A DNA stretch of 64,000 nucleotides from Actinomycetes bacterium (GCA_024641245.1 JAHEDK010000001.1:1-64000); one strand, 5' to 3'; positions 52,912 to 61,873 are shown, counted from the stretch's first letter. Notes: generated by a model from the letters alone, not told the origin. Numbers and translations are program-made.

Positions 52912-53237
52912 TTTTCTACCACAGTCCTCCCAAATCCGCCCCGGAAACCCCACAGGGCGCCCAACCCGCGGAAATCCGGGCGGTCGTGCTCAACAGATCG
53001 GGTCTCCAGGGCAGGGTCTTCGGCGTTCACCACCCGAAGGAGTTCATGGATAGTCAGGGGCTCATTGCCCAGTGCAGTGGCCCATCGCCTGCGGGTTCGC
53101 CGGCCGGTGGGGCAAAGTGGGGCGTCCGGTTCACAAGCGGAGACAACCGCCTTTCAAACCCGGCAAGGCGGGGCGGGATCAACGACGGGGCCGGCGTTCT
53201 ACCTGTATGGTGGCGAGGAGCGACAAGGGAGGATTCG
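52912..53237. other. non-coding stretch between mraZ promoter and usp
   Basis: Together with the mraZ leader this makes 416 bases without a gene. The open frame running through it on the plus strand is low-complexity and not credible. It holds a two-unit MraZ-type box at 53108-53122, and upstream of usp a region with CTACCTGTATGGT that could be its promoter. Nothing else recognised. Confidence 0.55.
53108..53122 (+). promoter_or_regulatory. second MraZ-type box (two TGGGG units) upstream of usp
   Basis: TGGGGCAAAGTGGGG is two TGGGN units with a 5-base spacer, the known MraZ unit arrangement. Fourteen bases (TGGGGCAAAGTGGG) are identical to part of the mraZ operator on the other strand, about 230 bases away. 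It lies 116 bases before the usp start. Confidence 0.5.
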
Positions 53238-53759
53238 ATGAAGGTTCTGATCGCCACGGACGGCACCCTCGACCCGATTGCGGCCGCGGAGGCGTCGTCG
53301 CGCCTCGCCGGCGAGGACGGCGAAGTCACGGTCTTCACCGTCGTCGAAATACCCAGGAGATTGCTAACCGATCTCCGGGAAGTCTATGGGGAGTCATCGA
53401 CCCCGCCACCGACCTTCGACCTCTCGATCGAGACAGCCGGTCACCCAACCCCCCGTCCCCATCTCGGCTCAGACTGGCCCGGCGACGACACCTTCATCCG
53501 TCGCTACGTCGATGACCAGAAAACCAGCCGGACGGAGGTTCTCGTGGGAGCGCTGGCCGACCGCGGCATCTCCACACAACCGATCGCCGTTGAGAGCGAG
53601 GATCCGGTGGCGGAAATACTGAAGATGTCGGCCGACGGCGACTACGACGTCATCTGCATCGGTTCGCGCGGTCAGGGTCGATTCGATGGGTTCCTGGGAT
53701 CGACTTCGACGAAGATCATCCGGCGAGCCCCTCGCGCAGTATTGACCATCCGTTCCTGA
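53238..53759 (+). CDS. universal stress protein (UspA family)
   Basis: 173 residues from the ATG at 53238, with AAGGGAGGA upstream; the longer open frame crosses non-coding sequence. N-terminal strand KVLIATDGTLDPIAAAEAS and the C-terminal ATP-binding motif GSRGQGRFDGFLGST (G-x2-G-x9-G-S/T). The central part is longer than usual, with a Pro-rich insert at about 50-80. UspA proteins bind ATP and help survival under stress; the exact role is open. Confidence 0.9.
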   Translation: MKVLIATDGTLDPIAAAEASSRLAGEDGEVTVFTVVEIPRRLLTDLREVYGESSTPPPTFDLSIETAGHPTPRPHLGSDWPGDDTFIRRYVDDQKTSRTEVLVGALADRGISTQPIAVESEDPVAEILKMSADGDYDVICIGSRGQGRFDGFLGSTSTKIIRRAPRAVLTIRS

Positions 53760-53812
53760 CACGCAGCACCCGCCACGCTATCGCCGTTGTTTCATGCGAA
53801 TGACCATGTTGT

Positions 53813-53830
53813 AACTACACGTTTGTAGTT
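53813..53830. promoter_or_regulatory. perfect inverted repeat upstream of the secreted protein gene
   Basis: AACTACA (53813-53819) and TGTAGTT (53824-53830) are exact reverse complements with a 4-base centre, flanked by TTGT and TCAA that nearly extend it. It lies about 95 bases before the ATG at 53924 and past the usp stop. It may be an operator for a dimeric regulator or a short hairpin ending usp; a T-rich tract does not follow. Confidence 0.5.
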
Positions 53831-53923
53831 CAAAGGGTTTAGCGAGAAAACCCTCAATAGAGGTCAGAATGCTCCCGAAGTCTGAGTGAAGAACAAATGC
53901 TCAGCAAAAGGGAGACGCGACGC

Positions 53924-55165
53924 ATGGTGCGGAAAGTGATGCTCTTGGCGGCAGTATTGCTGCTCATAATGACCGGTGTAGCGTCCGCACGTCCCGGCGC
54001 AGTGAATCTTGCCGCTTTGCAGGATTCCGCCGCAGAAGGCGAAGCCGGCACTGCCCTGCCGGTCGAAACGCTGCTACTGGGGGAACGCTACTCAAACGGC
54101 CTCTTTGACCTGGAGGTTCAAGATGCGTTTGCAGTCGCCTCACCTCTCTATCCCGGATATGACGAGGTTCGCCTTTCCGTCGCGTTCCGGCACCACACAG
54201 ACGTGCCGTGGTTGCCCTCCGCCTATGCGTTCACGGGCGAGTACGGATACCCGGTCCTCCAACTCGTGGACGGCGCCGGTGAGGTGCACGATATTCCTAC
54301 CAACGTGTTGCCCCTTCGTGTCGATGTCGTCGACGAGGAGACAGACACCACGACGACGGTGCAGTTGGGCGAGTTCAGCTACCAGGTCGGCGGCTACGCC
54401 TTGACCATGCAACCGCGCGGAGTCCCCGCTCGCTGGACGGTCGGGTTCCGTGTGCCGTCGGTGTCCGATTTCGACCTCGTCGTCCAAGCCTCATTCAGCG
54501 GTCTGGTAGTGGCCGAGTGGGATCTCGAATCCAATGCAGTTCAGCCGACCGGTTGGGACCGACCGGAAGGATTCGACTTTGCGGAGCTCGGCAATGCCAT
54601 CGTCTGGGGTGACTCACTTCTCGTCGAGCCGAAAGCCGTTGCGACGGCCGTCTGCGCCGATCCGCGGTTCGGACATGTGACCGTCGACGCGTCGGTGTTG
54701 CTCGGTGTCTCGAGCATCATCAATGAAGACACCCTCTGGCCCGCAGTCAACTATCCAGAAATGGTCGCAATCGCTATCTGGGACGACGGCACCTCGGCCA
54801 GGTACTCGGACGGGTCGGCAGCGTTCTACGAAGATGACAGCGACGACGTGCTCTTCGACCGTTTCCTCCTTTCGTACGGCGAGCACGTTGTCATTCCCCC
54901 GCAGACGGACCACGATCGGTTCATGGAGTTCATGGCACCGCGGGACTCACGGTTCTCCGACGTGACCGGGAACCCGGTAGCGCTCGTCCTCTACCCACCG
55001 GATGGACCGGCGGTGTGGGTCGACCTCGTCACCGACCCGTCGGGAAGCATCAACGAATTCGAATGCGCCATTCCGAGCTTCCACCTGTTCGCGGTGGATC
55101 GGCAAGGCACCGCCCCCGAGCCTCCACCGCCGACCCTCGAGCCGACCACGATCTTCGACGCCTAG
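53924..55165 (+). CDS. secreted protein of unknown function
   Basis: 413 residues from the ATG at 53924, with AAAAGGGAG eight bases upstream. An N-terminal signal peptide (VRKVMLLAAVLLLIMTGVASA) ends in a signal peptidase I site near residue 23, so the product is exported. The mature part is acidic and beta-rich with many Asp, Trp and Tyr, and ends in a Pro-rich tail (APEPPPPTLEPTT). There are just two cysteines far apart. No family, repeat or membrane anchor is recognised. It may be a surface or matrix protein. No obvious operon partner; the AT-rich upstream region and palindrome suggest separate regulation. Confidence 0.8.
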   Translation: MVRKVMLLAAVLLLIMTGVASARPGAVNLAALQDSAAEGEAGTALPVETLLLGERYSNGLFDLEVQDAFAVASPLYPGYDEVRLSVAFRHHTDVPWLPSAYAFTGEYGYPVLQLVDGAGEVHDIPTNVLPLRVDVVDEETDTTTTVQLGEFSYQVGGYALTMQPRGVPARWTVGFRVPSVSDFDLVVQASFSGLVVAEWDLESNAVQPTGWDRPEGFDFAELGNAIVWGDSLLVEPKAVATAVCADPRFGHVTVDASVLLGVSSIINEDTLWPAVNYPEMVAIAIWDDGTSARYSDGSAAFYEDDSDDVLFDRFLLSYGEHVVIPPQTDHDRFMEFMAPRDSRFSDVTGNPVALVLYPPDGPAVWVDLVTDPSGSINEFECAIPSFHLFAVDRQGTAPEPPPPTLEPTTIFDA

Positions 55166-55191
55166 CCCCGACTGTTTCCCAGCAGACGGCG

Positions 55192-55692
55192 TCAGGCCGA
55201 TACGCCCAAGAACTGCAACCAGTGCGGGTCCACGGAAGGGCCCGCACTGGCGTAGACCCAGCCGAAGCGCCACGGCGGTTTCGGTGGCCGGGAGAGGTCG
55301 AGCCCGATCTCATGGGGCAACCTATCCGCCTTCCGCAGATTGCAGCGCCGGCAACTTGCCACCACGTTCTCCCATTCATGAGCACCTCCACGCGAGCGAG
55401 GCAACACGTGGTCAATGCTCTCAGCAGGGGCGTCGCAGTACTGACAGAGGTGTCCGTCGCGAGCAAGTATCGCGCGCCTGGTTGGGGGAACTCGCCGGTG
55501 ATGCGGGACCTTCACATAGCGGATGAGCCGGACCACGGATGGAACTTCTATCGACCTCCGCTCCGAGCGAAGGCAATCCGCGCCGGACGCTACGACGGAG
55601 GCCTTGTTGTTCAAGACGAGCACAACTGCCCGCCGCGCACTGACAACAGAGACGGGCTCATATGTGCTGTTCAACACGAGTGCACTCGGCAC
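55192..55692 (-). CDS. HNH endonuclease family protein
   Basis: About 166 residues from the GTG at 55692, which has AGGAGG five bases upstream; longer in-frame starts exist at 55716 and 55761 but have no such site. N-terminal ALVLNSTYEPVSVVSARRAVVL is the usual opening of this chromosomal HNH group. The nuclease core has two zinc-binding CxxC pairs (LCQYCD and SCRRCN) around the catalytic IDHVLPRSRGG and a conserved Asn. Such genes are common, single-copy and not obviously mobile in Actinobacteria; the role is unknown. Confidence 0.88.
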   Translation of the reverse strand: MPSALVLNSTYEPVSVVSARRAVVLVLNNKASVVASGADCLRSERRSIEVPSVVRLIRYVKVPHHRRVPPTRRAILARDGHLCQYCDAPAESIDHVLPRSRGGAHEWENVVASCRRCNLRKADRLPHEIGLDLSRPPKPPWRFGWVYASAGPSVDPHWLQFLGVSA

Positions 55693-55819
55693 CCGAACCT
55701 CCTGCAAAAGATGCATCAGAATACCAGCGAGGGGGGGTTGAACCAGAACGTCTTCTTTCAATCCTTGACCTCACTGAATGTGAGAGCTTGACTACTGGTG
55801 AGCCCAGACCGGAGACCGT

Positions 55820-56356
55820 TTGAACGTTGTCGGATACATACGCGAGCCTTCGAACGCTGAATCGGGGGACACGATGTTCGCCCAATCTGAGCGTGTTCGG
55901 AGATGGGTGGCACGCAACGGGTACCACCTGGTGGCGCTATTTCAGGACACTGCCGGCACCCGAAGGAACCTCGACGGCCTTCGGGCGTTGATCGGCGTCG
56001 CGTCGCGGGGGCAAGCTGATCTCGTGGTTCTGCCGGGCCTGGCTGCTCTGTCACCTGACAAGGTCATCCAGGAACTGATGCTCCGCAGGCTTCGTTCCGA
56101 AGGCCTGGCGGTGGCCTCTACGGAAGAACCGGATCACGCCGACCTTTCCGAGCCGGCGGTCGATCCCGCCCGAATGCTGATCCGCGATATTTTGCACCGC
56201 GCCGACGAGTTCAACGCTCTTCTCGCATCGGCCGAGGCCGCTCCGGCTCTGACGGTTGCTCGCCCCGTTCCGGTGATCGCGCCGGATCGCTCGGAGGCGG
56301 ACGCCGACGTGCTCATCGAATTCGTGGAGATCATCAGGGCGGCCAACGCCTCATAG
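55820..56356 (+). CDS. degenerate serine-recombinase (resolvase N-terminal) domain protein
   Basis: 178 residues from a TTG at 55820 with GGAG just upstream. Residues 1-100 match the resolvase catalytic fold: VVGYIREPS, a helix, LVALFQDTAGTRRNLDGLRALI, ADLVVLPGLAALSPD and then EGLAVAS. The region that holds paired arginines in active enzymes (DRLGRD) reads PGLAALSPD, and the nucleophile motif RVS reads REPS. There is no recombinase zinc or DNA-binding C-terminus. Recombination activity is therefore unlikely. It is divergent from the HNH gene with no repeats nearby, so not a mobile element in action. Confidence 0.75.
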   Translation: MNVVGYIREPSNAESGDTMFAQSERVRRWVARNGYHLVALFQDTAGTRRNLDGLRALIGVASRGQADLVVLPGLAALSPDKVIQELMLRRLRSEGLAVASTEEPDHADLSEPAVDPARMLIRDILHRADEFNALLASAEAAPALTVARPVPVIAPDRSEADADVLIEFVEIIRAANAS

Positions 56357-56389
56357 ATCGCAGTTGGCAGCCTGCCACCTGCCCGTTGT

Positions 56390-57028
56390 CTAATCGGTGA
56401 GCGCAGCCCAGACTGCCCGGCCAAAGGCGAACTCCCAGCCGACCGTCACAAAGGCTGCGCCGACTGCCAGGTCTCCGGCTCCCCTATCGAGCACAACGGT
56501 GATGATCTCCCGGCTCCCCTCCGCGGCTCGATGAATGGCCACGACCGAGGGTGCTACTCCCCCATCGTCAATGAGTTCAGACACGGCCGCCACGATGGCA
56601 TCGCGCAGCGAACGCCTCCCCGGTTGCCCGACGGTCGAAACGGCGCGATCCCGATCATCGCGAGCAGTCACCGTAACACTCCGACGGTCCTCTTCGACGC
56701 CGAGTGCGGCCAGGTGGCGAACCTGATCGGGCCGGTTCTCCTGCCCCGCTCCAGGATCGGCCGGTACCGCATCCAGGCCGGTCGAGGGTGGCGCCGGGGC
56801 GACTGCGGGTTCTGGTTCCGTCCGCTCAGGAGCCAGTCGCGACTTGAGCCCATGATTCGCCAGGATTTGCTGAACCGACTCCCCCACCCGGCGGCGATCT
56901 GCGCCCGGCTCGACTTGTAATCGAACCGAGGGTGGGCCGTCCTCCACGATTTCCACCTGTGCATCGGCGATGCCTTCAATCGCCACCAGTTCATCGTGAA
57001 GGATTGTCACATCATCACCCGCCGCCAT
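56390..57028 (-). CDS. hypothetical protein with two helical/strand domains and a Pro-rich linker
   Basis: 212 residues. An N-terminal domain (1-65: VTILHDELVAIEGIADAQVEIVEDG, VRLQVEPGADRRRVGESVQQILANHG in parts) is followed by a Pro/Ala linker (66-95). A C-terminal domain (110-212) contains SVTVTARDD, RRSLRDAIVAAVSELIDD and VVLDRGAGDLAVGAAFVTVGWEFAFGRAVWAAL. The start is an ATG that overlaps the upstream 82-residue gene by 22 bases. No family recognised. Separate domains with the same strand-helix look suggest a small binding protein. Confidence 0.7.
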   Translation of the reverse strand: MAAGDDVTILHDELVAIEGIADAQVEIVEDGPPSVRLQVEPGADRRRVGESVQQILANHGLKSRLAPERTEPEPAVAPAPPSTGLDAVPADPGAGQENRPDQVRHLAALGVEEDRRSVTVTARDDRDRAVSTVGQPGRRSLRDAIVAAVSELIDDGGVAPSVVAIHRAAEGSREIITVVLDRGAGDLAVGAAFVTVGWEFAFGRAVWAALTD

Positions 57029-57255
57029 CTACGCCATCGTAGGTAGGCAAGGAGGTCTTCGCCTTTCAGATGAGCATCGGTGTCGCCGTAGGCAGTTCCC
57101 ATTCTCCACGACAGGTACTGCCGATCGGGAATCGGCAGAAACGGGAACCGCGCCCACCAGCGTCTCGGAGCAAGCGCGAACACAGAACGCGCCGCTTCCG
57201 GCCATAGACCGGGGTGGCGCATCAGCGCACGTACTGAGGAAAACAGTCGCCCCAT
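57007..57255 (-). CDS. small basic aromatic-rich protein of unknown function
   Basis: 82 residues from the ATG at 57255 (MGRLFSSVRALMRHPGLWPEAAR in parts); an ATG at 57276 would add 7. It is rich in Arg, Trp and Tyr (RRWWARFPFLPIPDRQYLSWRMGTAYG in parts) and ends RWRRWRRVMM. TATACT 9 bases before this ATG may be its -10 box. It overlaps the following gene by 22 bases, so both are probably one unit. Divergent from moxR. No function can be stated. Confidence 0.65.
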   Translation of the reverse strand: MGRLFSSVRALMRHPGLWPEAARSVFALAPRRWWARFPFLPIPDRQYLSWRMGTAYGDTDAHLKGEDLLAYLRWRRWRRVMM

Positions 57256-57351
57256 CCCGCCGACAGTATATGGCATATCAGCCGGCTCATCTCACCTGTT
57301 TCCCAGGCTTTGATAACCTGTGTTGCCACAAGTTGGAGGAGAGGTCAACCC

Positions 57352-58335
57352 GTGACGACGATTGAGACAGTGGAACGGGAGCAGGTCGCCTGGTTCGCGC
57401 ATCAGTTCGCCGAGATCGGAACCAACATCGAGCGGGTCATCCAAGGCAAACGACCGGTGATCGACCTGGTGGTCACCTGCCTCATCGCCGAGGGGCACGC
57501 ACTGATCGAGGATGTGCCGGGAGTCGGCAAGACGCTGCTCGCCAAGTCGCTTGCCCGATCGATCGAGAGTGAGTTCCAGCGGATTCAGTTCACCCCCGAT
57601 CTCCTCCCCTCAGATATCACAGGGGTATCGGTGTGGAACCGTGGCTCCAGCGAATTCGAATTCAAGCCGGGCGCGATCTTTGCCAACATCGTCGTCGGCG
57701 ACGAAATCAACCGGGCCAGCCCCAAAACTCAGGCTGCGCTCCTCGAGGCGATGGAGGAGCGACAGGTGACGGTCGACGGCACCACCCGGCACCTCCCCCC
57801 ACCATTCATGGTCGTGGCAACCCAGAATCCGCTGGAGCATGAAGGGACCTACCCACTTCCTGAAGCGCAACTCGATCGATTCATGATGCGCCTCACAATC
57901 GGGTATCCGAGCCGGGAAAAGGGCCTCGAGATGCTCGATGCCCACGGCATAATCTCGATGTTCGAATCGATCGCACCCGTGCTCAGCGCCGCCGATGTCA
58001 TCAAGATGATCGCCGTCGCACGGCAGGTACATGTGGCGCCCGCCGTCAAGGGTTACATCATCGATGTGGTCGAGTCAACGAGACACCACGACGAAGTGCT
58101 CCTCGGTGCATCCCCCCGCTCCGCGTTGTTCCTTCAACGCGTCACTCGCGCCAAAGCCGCCAGTGAGGGGCGAGACTTCGTCAGTCCGGACGATGTCAAG
58201 GCCGTGGTAGAACCAGTCCTCGCCCACCGAATGGCTCTGCGGCCGGAAGCTCAGATGCGCGGGACGTCGATCCGGGAAGTGCTGGCGACGGTGCTCCAGA
58301 AGCTCCCGGTCCCGGGAACCCGGACCAGCAGCTGA
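57352..58335 (+). CDS. MoxR-family AAA+ ATPase
   Basis: 327 residues from the GTG at 57352 with GGAGGAGAGG upstream. Walker A is EDVPGVGKTLLAKS and Walker B/sensor region VGDEINRASPKTQAALLEAMEERQV. ATQNPLEHEGTYPLPEAQLDRFMM holds sensor 1 and the arginine finger area. MoxR ATPases act as chaperones, often with a von Willebrand-type DUF58 protein. The next gene is DUF58 and starts on the moxR stop, so they are co-translated. Confidence 0.94.
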   Translation: MTTIETVEREQVAWFAHQFAEIGTNIERVIQGKRPVIDLVVTCLIAEGHALIEDVPGVGKTLLAKSLARSIESEFQRIQFTPDLLPSDITGVSVWNRGSSEFEFKPGAIFANIVVGDEINRASPKTQAALLEAMEERQVTVDGTTRHLPPPFMVVATQNPLEHEGTYPLPEAQLDRFMMRLTIGYPSREKGLEMLDAHGIISMFESIAPVLSAADVIKMIAVARQVHVAPAVKGYIIDVVESTRHHDEVLLGASPRSALFLQRVTRAKAASEGRDFVSPDDVKAVVEPVLAHRMALRPEAQMRGTSIREVLATVLQKLPVPGTRTSS

Positions 58336-59519
58336 TGTTGACGGATCGAGGCTGGGCCGCACTTGGAGCGAGCCTGGCACTCGTCGTCTTGTGGATCGCG
58401 CTTGGTGAGATCGAACTCCTCGCCACCGGCCTATTCCTGACGAGCGCGGCCGTGGCCGCCTGGCTGTACACGCGGATCAGTGAACCATCGGTACGCGTCA
58501 TCCGGCACCTGCGTCCGACGCTGGTCCGCGAGGGCGATCAGGCGCTCGTGCGGACGGCAGTGACGAACATCGGACGCTGGTCAATCTTCAACCCGACCAT
58601 CGAAGATGAGGTTCTGGAGCTTGGATCTGCCCGCTTCGCGGCGGCCCGCATCAAGCCCGGGTCGGCCACCACAGGCACGTACCAGATCCTCTGCCGACCC
58701 AGGGGGATCTATCAGGTCGGCCCCACCCGGATCACCCTCAGCGATCCTCTCCGATTCGCACAGCAGACGATCGAAACCGGCGAAGCCGACCGGCTAGTCG
58801 TCTACCCGACGGTCGAGCCGCTCGATGATTTCCCAGTTGTGCGGGGTCGCGACCCGTCCATGCACGCAGTCCGACCTGAATTCTCTCATCGCGGTGGCGA
58901 GGATTTCTTCACCCTGCGGGAATACCGCACCGGCGACGACCTCCGGAGGGTTCACTGGCCGAGTTCCGCCAAGCGCGACGAGCTAATGATTCGCCAACTC
59001 GAGACGCCGTGGCAGTCCCGGGCGCTGGTTGTGCTCGACGCCCGCGAGGAGTGCTACGAAAGCCCTGCAGATTTCGAAAAGGCGGTCCGGGGAGCGGCAT
59101 CGGTGGTTCGACATCTATTCGCTTCCGGATTCGACACCGATCTTTGGACTGGGACAGCACAGGCCTCGAGCCGGGACCCGGATCCATTCCCGCGGGCGAT
59201 GGAAGCGCTTGCCGCCGTCAAGCTCGAGCGCGGTCTCGATATCCGGACCGTGCTCGGCGCGCTCCGTCAGACCGGTGATGGTGGGGTCTTGATCTTCGTG
59301 GGAGGACGGCCGGACGCCGATTTCTACTCCGCACAACAGATGCTGGCCAGGGATTACCCGGCCACGATTCTGCTATCCGTCAGTTCTGAACCGTCAGCCC
59401 GCCTGATCGATTTCCAGCGTGCCGGCGTCGTCACTATCTCCGTTCCGGCAGACGGGTCCTGGTCGGCTGCGTGGCTCGAGGCTACGAGGAATACATGGTC
59501 TACCGTCTCAGCGCGCTAG
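58335..59519 (+). CDS. DUF58 domain membrane protein
   Basis: 394 residues with two N-terminal membrane helices (about 7-45). The DUF58 signature is GGEDFFTLREYRTGDDLRRVHWPSSAKRDELMIRQLE in parts, near 190-225. A von Willebrand-like region follows, but its metal site reads VVLDAREE rather than DxSxS. It works with MoxR in envelope-related functions. Its last 25 bases overlap the transglutaminase gene. Confidence 0.92.
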   Translation: MLTDRGWAALGASLALVVLWIALGEIELLATGLFLTSAAVAAWLYTRISEPSVRVIRHLRPTLVREGDQALVRTAVTNIGRWSIFNPTIEDEVLELGSARFAAARIKPGSATTGTYQILCRPRGIYQVGPTRITLSDPLRFAQQTIETGEADRLVVYPTVEPLDDFPVVRGRDPSMHAVRPEFSHRGGEDFFTLREYRTGDDLRRVHWPSSAKRDELMIRQLETPWQSRALVVLDAREECYESPADFEKAVRGAASVVRHLFASGFDTDLWTGTAQASSRDPDPFPRAMEALAAVKLERGLDIRTVLGALRQTGDGGVLIFVGGRPDADFYSAQQMLARDYPATILLSVSSEPSARLIDFQRAGVVTISVPADGSWSAAWLEATRNTWSTVSAR

Positions 59520-61873
59520 GAATCGCAGGCGCCGTCGTCCTCTGTCTGCTGAGGCTGCAGCGGCTTCTCAGGCCGACCGAATCGGCGGCTTCATGGCAGA
59601 TCATCCTGATCGCCGCCGTGATCCTCGGTGCCGTGATCACCTGGGTCGCACGTTCGTACCGGATTGGACGCCTCGGAATGATCGGCCTGAACGCAGGTGG
59701 CATGCTCCTCTCGGTCCTCCGCATCGGAGCCCCCGACACCCTCACCTTCGGCATCATCCCGACGAGCGCAACGATCGGCGAGCTGACTGAAGAGTTCTCG
59801 TTCGCGCTCCAGCTCCTGCGCTTTGGCAACGCTCCCGTCGTCCCCGTGGTGGGCTTGATCGTGATTCTGGCACTGGTGTTCTGGGCATTCGGCATGCTGG
59901 CCGTGTGGGGGCTCACATCGGGGCACCCATGGATCGGGGCGGTGCCGCCGCTCATGTTCTACTTACAGCTCTCCACGATCGACCGAGCTCCGTCGAGCCT
60001 CCCCTGGACACTCGCGTTCCTGGTGCTCATCGCCCTCGCGATCGCCGGTGTGGCGGGGGAAGATCGGTTGAAGGGGGCAGGCCGGTTGCGCGGTGCAGAC
60101 GGCCTGACCGTTCCCCAGAGCGCTTGGGCGGCTCCCGTCGGAGTGCTCGTGGCGCTCGGAGCCGTCACACTCTTCGGGGCCGCCGCCGCGGCAGACCGGG
60201 TGCCGGAGAGCGGAGTACTCGAGTGGCGGAGTCGATCGGGTCTGGGCGATGGTATCTACGGGGGCGTCTCATACAACCTCTACACAGGAATCGTCCAGGA
60301 CTCTCTGCTCTCACTTTCGGACGAGCCGGTCTTCGTTGCCCGGGTATCCGAATCAGGCATGGACCCGCGCGATCGGTATTGGCGGCTCGTCACCCTCGAC
60401 GCCTTCGACGGTGAGAACTGGTACCTGACCAATCGCGGAAGCCGGTCTCCCAACAGCGGCGAAATGTGGGAGGGCGATGGCTACGCGTTCCGCGGACCGA
60501 CCATCACCGTCGACCAGGTCATCCAGATTCGCTCGCTGAAAATGAACTACCTGCCCGCCATGTACGCACCGAGTGGACTCACGTCCGAAACTGAGATCGT
60601 CACGCAGAGCCTCCGTGTTCGCAACGACGCTTCGATTCGCTTCGACGCATTGACCTTTGAGGGACTCACCTATCGCGTACGCTCAGAAATACCGCAACCC
60701 GACATAGATGTGCTGGCGACCACGAACGGCCGGCTCTCCCCGATCTTCAACACAGCATCACAGGAGGGGGCTTTCTCCGGACAACCTTCGACGCCGCCGG
60801 CCCTACCGGAGCCCGAAGACCTCGAGGACTTCCTGGAACTCCCCGCCGACCTCGACGTTCGGTTGCTGGCACTGGCGCGCGACGAGACCCTCGACGCAAC
60901 GGGGGACTTCGAGAAGGCCCTGTTCCTAGAGCGGTTCCTCCGCAACACCGGTCCGGGTGGCTTCACCTACTCCGTCGACATCGAACCGGGGCACTCTGCT
61001 GAGAATCTCGCCGACTGGTTGACCGATCCAGAGAGCCCCAACTACCGCACCGGATACTGCGAGCAGTTCGCGACATCGATGGGCGTGCTGGCCCGCGTCC
61101 TCAATATTCCCAGCCGGGTCGTCATTGGTTTCACACCAGGCGATGTGCAGGAAGATGGATTGATCGTTGTCCGCCAGCGCAATGCGCACTCGTGGGTTGA
61201 GTTGTGGATGGCAGGTCAGGGTTGGGTTCGGTTCGATCCCACGCCGCGCGGGACAGGAGACAACCCGTCGACGGTCGAGAGTTTGGTCCAGTTCGACCCG
61301 GTTCTGTACGTACGTGAGCCCGAGGCATTCACGGAGGACGTCGTTCTCGATGAGTTCGGCAACCCGATCCCATTCGGTCTCGGCCGTGATCAACTCCTCG
61401 AGAATCCCGATGACATTCTCGGGCAGAACACTCCCTTCGTCGGCTCAGGCGACGCGGCCCTTGCGGCAGGTATCCACTGGCCGCAGATCATCCTGGCTGC
61501 GGCCGCATTCGTGCTCAGCCTGATTCCGGCCGCGAAATGGATCCGGAGGAAGCTGCGGCTTCGAAGGCTCCGCACCGGCGACATCTCGGCAGCCTGGGAT
61601 GAGGTCGTCGACCGGTTGACAGATCTCCGGTACGACGTATCCGATTGGAAGACCCCCGCCGAAATCGCCGCAACCACGGAGCCATCACTCACCGCTCTGG
61701 CGGCCGTCTACGGTGAGACGGTGTACGGACCCCCGCGCCCGCTCAGGAGACGGCAGATCGAAATTGGCACTGCCTCGTTCGAGTCAACTGAGTCGGTCCT
61801 GCGCCACCGGCATTCGCGATGGCAACTGACCCGGTCGTGGTTCACCCTGCAATCGCTGCGGAACAAACGCTGA
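59495..61873 (+). CDS. membrane transglutaminase-like protein (TgpA family)
   Basis: 792 residues from the ATG at 59495 with GAGGA upstream. About seven N-terminal membrane helices (1-235), a large outer domain with the transglutaminase core, and a final membrane helix near 665-685 before a cytoplasmic tail. The catalytic triad is visible: Cys in GYCEQFATSMG near 521, His in NAHSWVELW near 565 and Asp in VRFDPTPRG near 580. Enzymes of this group are thought to crosslink or cut outer proteins or peptides. The MoxR-DUF58-TgpA order is a common three-gene unit. Confidence 0.93.
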   Translation: MVYRLSALGIAGAVVLCLLRLQRLLRPTESAASWQIILIAAVILGAVITWVARSYRIGRLGMIGLNAGGMLLSVLRIGAPDTLTFGIIPTSATIGELTEEFSFALQLLRFGNAPVVPVVGLIVILALVFWAFGMLAVWGLTSGHPWIGAVPPLMFYLQLSTIDRAPSSLPWTLAFLVLIALAIAGVAGEDRLKGAGRLRGADGLTVPQSAWAAPVGVLVALGAVTLFGAAAAADRVPESGVLEWRSRSGLGDGIYGGVSYNLYTGIVQDSLLSLSDEPVFVARVSESGMDPRDRYWRLVTLDAFDGENWYLTNRGSRSPNSGEMWEGDGYAFRGPTITVDQVIQIRSLKMNYLPAMYAPSGLTSETEIVTQSLRVRNDASIRFDALTFEGLTYRVRSEIPQPDIDVLATTNGRLSPIFNTASQEGAFSGQPSTPPALPEPEDLEDFLELPADLDVRLLALARDETLDATGDFEKALFLERFLRNTGPGGFTYSVDIEPGHSAENLADWLTDPESPNYRTGYCEQFATSMGVLARVLNIPSRVVIGFTPGDVQEDGLIVVRQRNAHSWVELWMAGQGWVRFDPTPRGTGDNPSTVESLVQFDPVLYVREPEAFTEDVVLDEFGNPIPFGLGRDQLLENPDDILGQNTPFVGSGDAALAAGIHWPQIILAAAAFVLSLIPAAKWIRRKLRLRRLRTGDISAAWDEVVDRLTDLRYDVSDWKTPAEIAATTEPSLTALAAVYGETVYGPPRPLRRRQIEIGTASFESTESVLRHRHSRWQLTRSWFTLQSLRNKR

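Noticed and set aside
52785-53237. Upstream extension of usp
   Set aside because: It crosses the mraZ promoter and low-complexity sequence; the usp ATG at 53238 has a strong ribosome binding site.
55820-56356. Active transposon or integrase
   Set aside because: Catalytic residues and DNA-binding domain are missing, and no terminal repeats or attachment sites were found nearby.
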